Assembly: GCF_042676025.1 (NCBI RefSeq)
Contig: NZ_JBHTJP010000035.1
Span: 620,001-684,000 of the forward strand
DNA: 64,000 nt
Reading direction: 5' to 3'
Source of the DNA: Salinimicrobium gaetbulicola
Lineage (GTDB): Bacteria; Bacteroidota; Bacteroidia; Flavobacteriales; Flavobacteriaceae
A program made the translations under genes and the position numbers. Positions 60,186 through 64,000 of this stretch are shown here, in pieces; the stretch's first letter is position 1, and each line of letters begins with the position of its first letter. The notes under the pieces are model-generated. The model had not been told where the DNA came from, made no database searches, and worked only from the letters and a program-made list of their open reading frames with translations.

Positions 60186-60288
60186 TGTCTTTCCCCCGTT
60201 TTCGGTCAGAAATTCGTACCAGAAAATACAGAGAAATGGAAACTATTATGATCAATTTCCCACTCTGAAAAATTTAAATTCTACTATT

Positions 60289-62526
60289 ATGATTAATCTT
60301 TCTGAAGGTGTACTGGAATTCCGGGATGGAATTTGGAACAAAAAGATCGAAGTAAGAGATTTTGTGGTGAATAATGTGACTCCATACTATGGAGATGCCT
60401 CATTCCTGAAAGGAGCCACTGAGCGTACTAATGAGCTTTGGCAGCTATGCCTGCTGGCTATGAAGGAGGAACGCCAGAATAACGGTTGTCGCGCAATTGA
60501 TACTGAAGTGATCTCAAGTATTACCAGCCATGGACCAGGATATATTAAGAAAGATCTTGAAGTAATAGTTGGATTACAAACTGATGAACTCCTGAAAAGA
60601 GCCATGAAGCCGTTTGGTGGAATTCGTGTTGTTGAAGGTGCTGTTGCTGAAAAAGGTCAGCAGGTAGCTCAGCGTGTTAAAGATGTCTTTGATTATACCA
60701 AAGACCATAATAACGCCGTGTTTGCTGCATATGATCAGGAGATAAGGGATTACCGCTCCAAGGGGATCCTTACCGGCTTGCCAGATAATTATGCCCGCGG
60801 AAGGGTGATTGGAGATTACCGCCGCCTAGCGCTGTATGGTATAGACCGGCTAATAGAAGCTAAAAAAGCCGATAAGGCAGCTGTTGAAGGGGCGATGACC
60901 GACCACAACATACGGCTTCGGGAGGAGATCAATGACCAGATCCTGGCCCTGAAGGAGATCAAAAAATTGGGGAATTTTTACGGACTCGATCTTGCAAGGC
61001 CGGCTGAAAATGCGCGCGAAGCCGTACAGTGGGTATACATGGCATATCTTGCAGCTGTAAAAGAACAAGATGGAGCCGCGATGTCTTTAGGGAATGTTTC
61101 TTCCTTCCTGGATATCTACCTGGAGCGTGATCTTTCTACCGGATTTATTACTGAATCCGAAGCTCAGGAAATGATCGACCAGTTTGTCATGAAACTTAGG
61201 ATGGTTCGTCACCTTAGACCTGGAGCTTATGATGACATTTTTGGTGGAGATCCAACCTGGGTGACCGAAGCAATAGGAGGTCAATTTGAAGATGGCCGCA
61301 CCAAAGTGACAAAGACATCATTCAGGTTTTTACAAACTCTATACAACCTTGGGCCTTCACCAGAACCTAACCTAACCGTACTTTGGTCAAAAGACCTTCC
61401 GGAAGGTTTCAAGAATTTCTGCTCACAGGTTTCTATTGATACTTCTTCCATCCAGTATGAGAATGATGACTTAATGAGGGAAGTGAGGGGATCTGATGAC
61501 TACGGAATCGCCTGCTGTGTTTCATACCAGGAATTAGGTAAAAGAATCCAGTTTTTTGGTGCCCGCGTAAACCTTCCGAAGACACTTTTGATGTCTCTTA
61601 ATGAAGGAAGGGAAGAGAATTCAGGAAAGAGACTATTAAAAGGAATTCCTGCTCTTGACTCTGAGATCTTAGATTATGATGAAGTGATGGCAAGCTTCAA
61701 AAAGTCCATGAAAGAAGTTGCCCGGGTGTACTCCAAGACCATGAATATCATTCACTTCATGCATGACAAGTACTACTATGAAAAAGCGCAAATGGCGTTT
61801 ATAGATTCAGATCCCGGAGTAGATATGGCATACGGGATTGCTGGTATATCAATCATTGCCGATTCCCTATCAGCTATAAAATATGGGAAGGTAAAACCAA
61901 TCAGAAACGAACAGGGCATTACGGTCGACTTCGAAGTAGAAGGAGAATATCCAATGTTTGGAAATGACGATGACCGTGTAGATGCTATTGCAAGGGAAGT
62001 GACCCGCTATTTCTCACAGGAACTTGCGAAACACAGATGTTATAAAGATGCAGTTTCAACCCTGTCATTATTAACGATCACTTCAAATGTGATGTATGGT
62101 AAAAAGACAGGTGCCACACCAGACGGAAGAAAAGCCGGCGAGGCTTTTGCGCCGGGGGCAAACCCTATGCATGGTCGTGATGCTCATGGAGCCATCGCTT
62201 CGCTTAACTCTGTTGCTAAACTTGATTATAGAGATGCTCAGGATGGAATTTCCAATACCTTCTCAATAGTACCAAAATCTTTGGGTAGCAGTGCAGAGGT
62301 GCAAACAGAAAACCTGGTAGGATTACTGGACGCCTATTTTATGCTAAAAGGGCATCATCTTAATGTAAATGTCCTAAACAGGGAAACATTGATGGATGCG
62401 TATCAACATCCGGAGAACTATCCCCAATTAACCATAAGGGTTTCGGGTTATGCGGTGAATTTTATCCGCTTATCTAAAGCACACCAATTGGAAGTTATTG
62501 CAAGAACCTTCCACGAAAGAATGTAG
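60289..62526 (+). CDS. pflB: pyruvate formate-lyase (formate C-acetyltransferase)
   Basis: The 745-residue glycyl radical enzyme converts pyruvate and CoA to acetyl-CoA and formate. The catalytic Cys pair Cys409-Cys410 is in GIACCVSYQ, and the glycyl radical is Gly720 in RVSGYAVNF. KKTGATPDGRKAGEAFAPGANPMHGRD is the usual PFL loop. The CC pair distinguishes true PFL from glycerol dehydratase-type enzymes. It is cytosolic and oxygen-sensitive when active. It is activated by the radical SAM enzyme encoded downstream. Length is normal for PFL (about 750-760). Confidence 0.97.
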   Translation: MINLSEGVLEFRDGIWNKKIEVRDFVVNNVTPYYGDASFLKGATERTNELWQLCLLAMKEERQNNGCRAIDTEVISSITSHGPGYIKKDLEVIVGLQTDELLKRAMKPFGGIRVVEGAVAEKGQQVAQRVKDVFDYTKDHNNAVFAAYDQEIRDYRSKGILTGLPDNYARGRVIGDYRRLALYGIDRLIEAKKADKAAVEGAMTDHNIRLREEINDQILALKEIKKLGNFYGLDLARPAENAREAVQWVYMAYLAAVKEQDGAAMSLGNVSSFLDIYLERDLSTGFITESEAQEMIDQFVMKLRMVRHLRPGAYDDIFGGDPTWVTEAIGGQFEDGRTKVTKTSFRFLQTLYNLGPSPEPNLTVLWSKDLPEGFKNFCSQVSIDTSSIQYENDDLMREVRGSDDYGIACCVSYQELGKRIQFFGARVNLPKTLLMSLNEGREENSGKRLLKGIPALDSEILDYDEVMASFKKSMKEVARVYSKTMNIIHFMHDKYYYEKAQMAFIDSDPGVDMAYGIAGISIIADSLSAIKYGKVKPIRNEQGITVDFEVEGEYPMFGNDDDRVDAIAREVTRYFSQELAKHRCYKDAVSTLSLLTITSNVMYGKKTGATPDGRKAGEAFAPGANPMHGRDAHGAIASLNSVAKLDYRDAQDGISNTFSIVPKSLGSSAEVQTENLVGLLDAYFMLKGHHLNVNVLNRETLMDAYQHPENYPQLTIRVSGYAVNFIRLSKAHQLEVIARTFHERM

Positions 62527-62546
62527 GATTTGTTTATGTTGTTGGA

Positions 62547-62610
62547 AAAGTATCAGGAGATTTAAATCTGTAGTAGCTCCATAGTCTTTCTCCTGATACT
62601 TTAATTTTTT
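62547..62610 (+). terminator. perfect-stem hairpin between pflB and pflA
   Basis: AAAGTATCAGGAGA (62547-62560) pairs with its exact complement (62589-62602) around a 28-nt loop, followed by AATTTTTT. It resembles an intrinsic terminator or an mRNA stability element and would make pflB more abundant than pflA. Confidence 0.7.
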
Positions 62611-62623
62611 AAACCCCGATAGA

Positions 62624-63412
62624 ATGATAAAGGACGGTCTTCTTATAGCTCAAAATGTAGAAAAACTGAACCTGGAAAATTCAGAGCAACTTCGAATTCA
62701 TTCTATTGAATCATTCGGTACACATGATGGCCCGGGTATAAGGATGGTTGTATTTGTACAGGGTTGCCAATTCCGATGCCTGTATTGCGCTAATCCAGAT
62801 ACGATGAATATCAAAGGTGGGTCTTTAATGGATATCGAAGATATTGTGGCCAGAGCAATTAAACAGAAACCTTACTTCGGAAAAAAAGGAGGGGTGACCG
62901 TTTCTGGTGGTGAACCATTACTTCAGAGAAGTATCCTCAAAAAGCTTTTTCTAAGATTACATGAGGAAGGAATCCATACTACCCTTGATTCTAATGGAAG
63001 ATTGATCGACAAGGAGGCGAAAGAACTGCTCGATCACACTGATCTTTTGATGCTCGATGTAAAACATTTTCAAAACGACTGGCATAAAAAATTGACCGGG
63101 CTTTCGAATACCAATACGTTCAAAGTAGCCCAACATAGAGAAGCTACAGGGAAACCAATGTGGTTGCGCTATGTACTGGTTCCCGGATGGTCAGATCAGG
63201 AAGAATATCTTCATCAAATGGGGGAATATTTCAAAGACTTTAAGACTATCGAAAAGATAGAGGTGCTCCCGTATCATCAATTAGGAGTTCATAAGTGGGA
63301 AGCCCTGGGAATGGAATATAAACTTAAGGATGTAAAACCACCAAGCGCTGAAATATTAGAAAGAACTGCCGCCATTTTTCGGAATTACTTTAGGGACGTA
63401 CGAGTGAATTAG
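62624..63412 (+). CDS. pflA: pyruvate formate-lyase activating enzyme
   Basis: The 262-residue radical SAM enzyme installs the glycyl radical on PflB. The [4Fe-4S] cysteines are C48, C52 and C55 in GCQFRCLYC. GDGPGIRM-like (THDGPGIRMVVF) precedes them, as in PflA, and VSGGEPLLQ is the SAM-binding motif. DVKHFQNDWHKKLTG and WLRYVLVPGWSD are further PflA landmarks. The N-terminal stretch before the domain is about 20 residues longer than in E. coli. It lies 97 nt after pflB beyond a hairpin. Confidence 0.96.
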   Translation: MIKDGLLIAQNVEKLNLENSEQLRIHSIESFGTHDGPGIRMVVFVQGCQFRCLYCANPDTMNIKGGSLMDIEDIVARAIKQKPYFGKKGGVTVSGGEPLLQRSILKKLFLRLHEEGIHTTLDSNGRLIDKEAKELLDHTDLLMLDVKHFQNDWHKKLTGLSNTNTFKVAQHREATGKPMWLRYVLVPGWSDQEEYLHQMGEYFKDFKTIEKIEVLPYHQLGVHKWEALGMEYKLKDVKPPSAEILERTAAIFRNYFRDVRVN

Positions 63413-63661
63413 TGTGACTTAATCTATTGTAAACCATTAAATGATAAACAGATCGATTCAAGGTGATTGACAGGGACAGAGAATTTATAATACACATTGG
63501 CAGAGACTAATAAAAATTACCATATGAATGGGAGGTTTTTTCGTAAGAGCCGTCTGAATATTCTATCAAATAAGTGATCTTTGCCGACTAAAATATTTAG
63601 GTGCTGATCCTTATTTCAAAGGTTTTTCAACCATTCAGAATATTAAAATTAAATCTTCAAA

Positions 63662-64000
63662 ATGTCTTCACTCCTCGACTTTCTAAGTATTGACTATGTG
63701 GCTCTTTTCATAATTATTGGAATAGGGATAATATTGGGAAAGGTCTCCTTTAAGGGGCTTTCTCTTGACTCTTCGGCTGTAATTTTTGTGGCCATGTTTT
63801 ATGGTTATATTATGTTTTCCCAGGGAGTGGAATTCTCATTACCCTCGATAATTCAGCAAACAGGTTTATTGCTTTTTATATTTACGATAGGAATGCAGGC
63901 GGGGCCCACATTTTTTGAGGTATATAAATCTCAAGGGACGAAACTAATCAGTTTGGCTTTTTTAACTGTTGTGATAGGAGCTATCACAACATTTACTTTA
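63662..64000 (+). CDS. AspT/YidE/YbjL-type antiporter (3' end cut by window edge)
   Basis: The first 113 codons are visible and the frame runs off the right edge. ATG 63662 gives MSSLLDFLSIDYVALFIIIG. Helix 1 is followed by ILGKVSFKGLSLDSSAVIFVAM, the G-x-V-x-x-x-G-x-x-L-x pattern of the AspT domain, and LLLFIFTIGMQAGPTFF, the family motif that is usually F-x-x-x-G-L-x-x-G-P-x-F. These proteins are aspartate:alanine or related antiporters. A weak -7-like GATCTTTG lies at about 63,574. Being next to pfl could link it to fermentation substrates, but that is inference. Confidence 0.8.
   Translation, partial: MSSLLDFLSIDYVALFIIIGIGIILGKVSFKGLSLDSSAVIFVAMFYGYIMFSQGVEFSLPSIIQQTGLLLFIFTIGMQAGPTFFEVYKSQGTKLISLAFLTVVIGAITTFTL

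Noticed and set aside
1..64000. CRISPR arrays, IS elements, prophage genes, riboswitches
   Set aside because: No regularly spaced repeats, transposase or phage structural proteins were seen. I recognised no riboswitch fold, although a covariance search would be needed to be sure.

Overview
The window looks like a chromosome segment of a marine-type Bacteroidota, most likely family Flavobacteriaceae. The evidence is a SusC/SusD polysaccharide-uptake locus, many lipoproteins with Bacteroidota-style lipoboxes, STN and carboxypeptidase-regulatory TonB receptors, DUF4249, an M56 peptidase carrying a TonB C-terminal domain, and promoters of the Bacteroidota type (TTG, about 19 nt, TAnnTTTG) without clear Shine-Dalgarno sites. 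The genus cannot be fixed from the sequence alone. No rRNA, CRISPR array, transposase, integrase or prophage gene was seen.

0-7 kb: a cut YihY-type membrane protein, an XRE-S24 repressor, two related acidic lipoproteins, a CheY-like receiver and a DUF456 membrane protein. Next comes a BlaI-type repressor with an M56 (BlaR1-like) sensor peptidase behind an operator-like double dyad, then a TlpA-type lipoprotein and a small lipoprotein that shares the C-terminal domain of the M56 protein. 7-20.6 kb: mostly housekeeping genes, namely a glycosyltransferase with a UPF0104-type partner, ruvC, a four-helix-bundle (IVP) gene, hemW, a cyclase-family hydrolase, a membrane-anchored MutS-like ATPase, a YdjM-type hydrolase, a DUF885 metallopeptidase, a PhnA-like protein and an M20 dipeptidase.

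20.7-24.8 kb: tRNA-Leu(TAG), followed by a visibly AT-rich accessory patch. It holds a PD-(D/E)XK-like protein, a SIMPL protein, and an overlapping ParB/Srx + Mrr-like endonuclease pair bracketed by an 18-nt inverted repeat. This is the best candidate for an undescribed, defence-like, two-gene cassette. 24.8-37 kb: a YceI lipoprotein, a long-chain acyl-CoA ligase, a GAF histidine kinase, and a four-gene outer-membrane module (unknown secreted protein, STN TonB receptor, DUF4249 lipoprotein, secreted protein with a plug-like end). 37-41.4 kb: an SLC12-type transporter, a small membrane protein and a sugar porter.

41.5-58.4 kb: a polysaccharide-utilisation locus on the minus strand, in transcript order SusC, SusD, a GH144/glycoamylase-like enzyme, an esterase, a GH43-like enzyme with F5/8 and FN3 domains, GH3 and a formylglycine-generating enzyme (FGE). 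A membrane-spanning propeller-HTH regulator lies upstream, and a Cys-type sulfatase is divergent from it. SusCD would import an oligosaccharide, the hydrolases would cut it, the regulator would sense it, and the FGE could mature the sulfatase. A strong hairpin after susD probably lowers expression of the downstream enzymes.

58.4-64 kb: a fermentation block with an OFA-family transporter (likely formate), pflB and pflA. FNR/CRP-like boxes precede both the transporter and pflB, and a perfect-stem hairpin lies between pflB and pflA. The window ends inside an AspT/YidE-type transporter.
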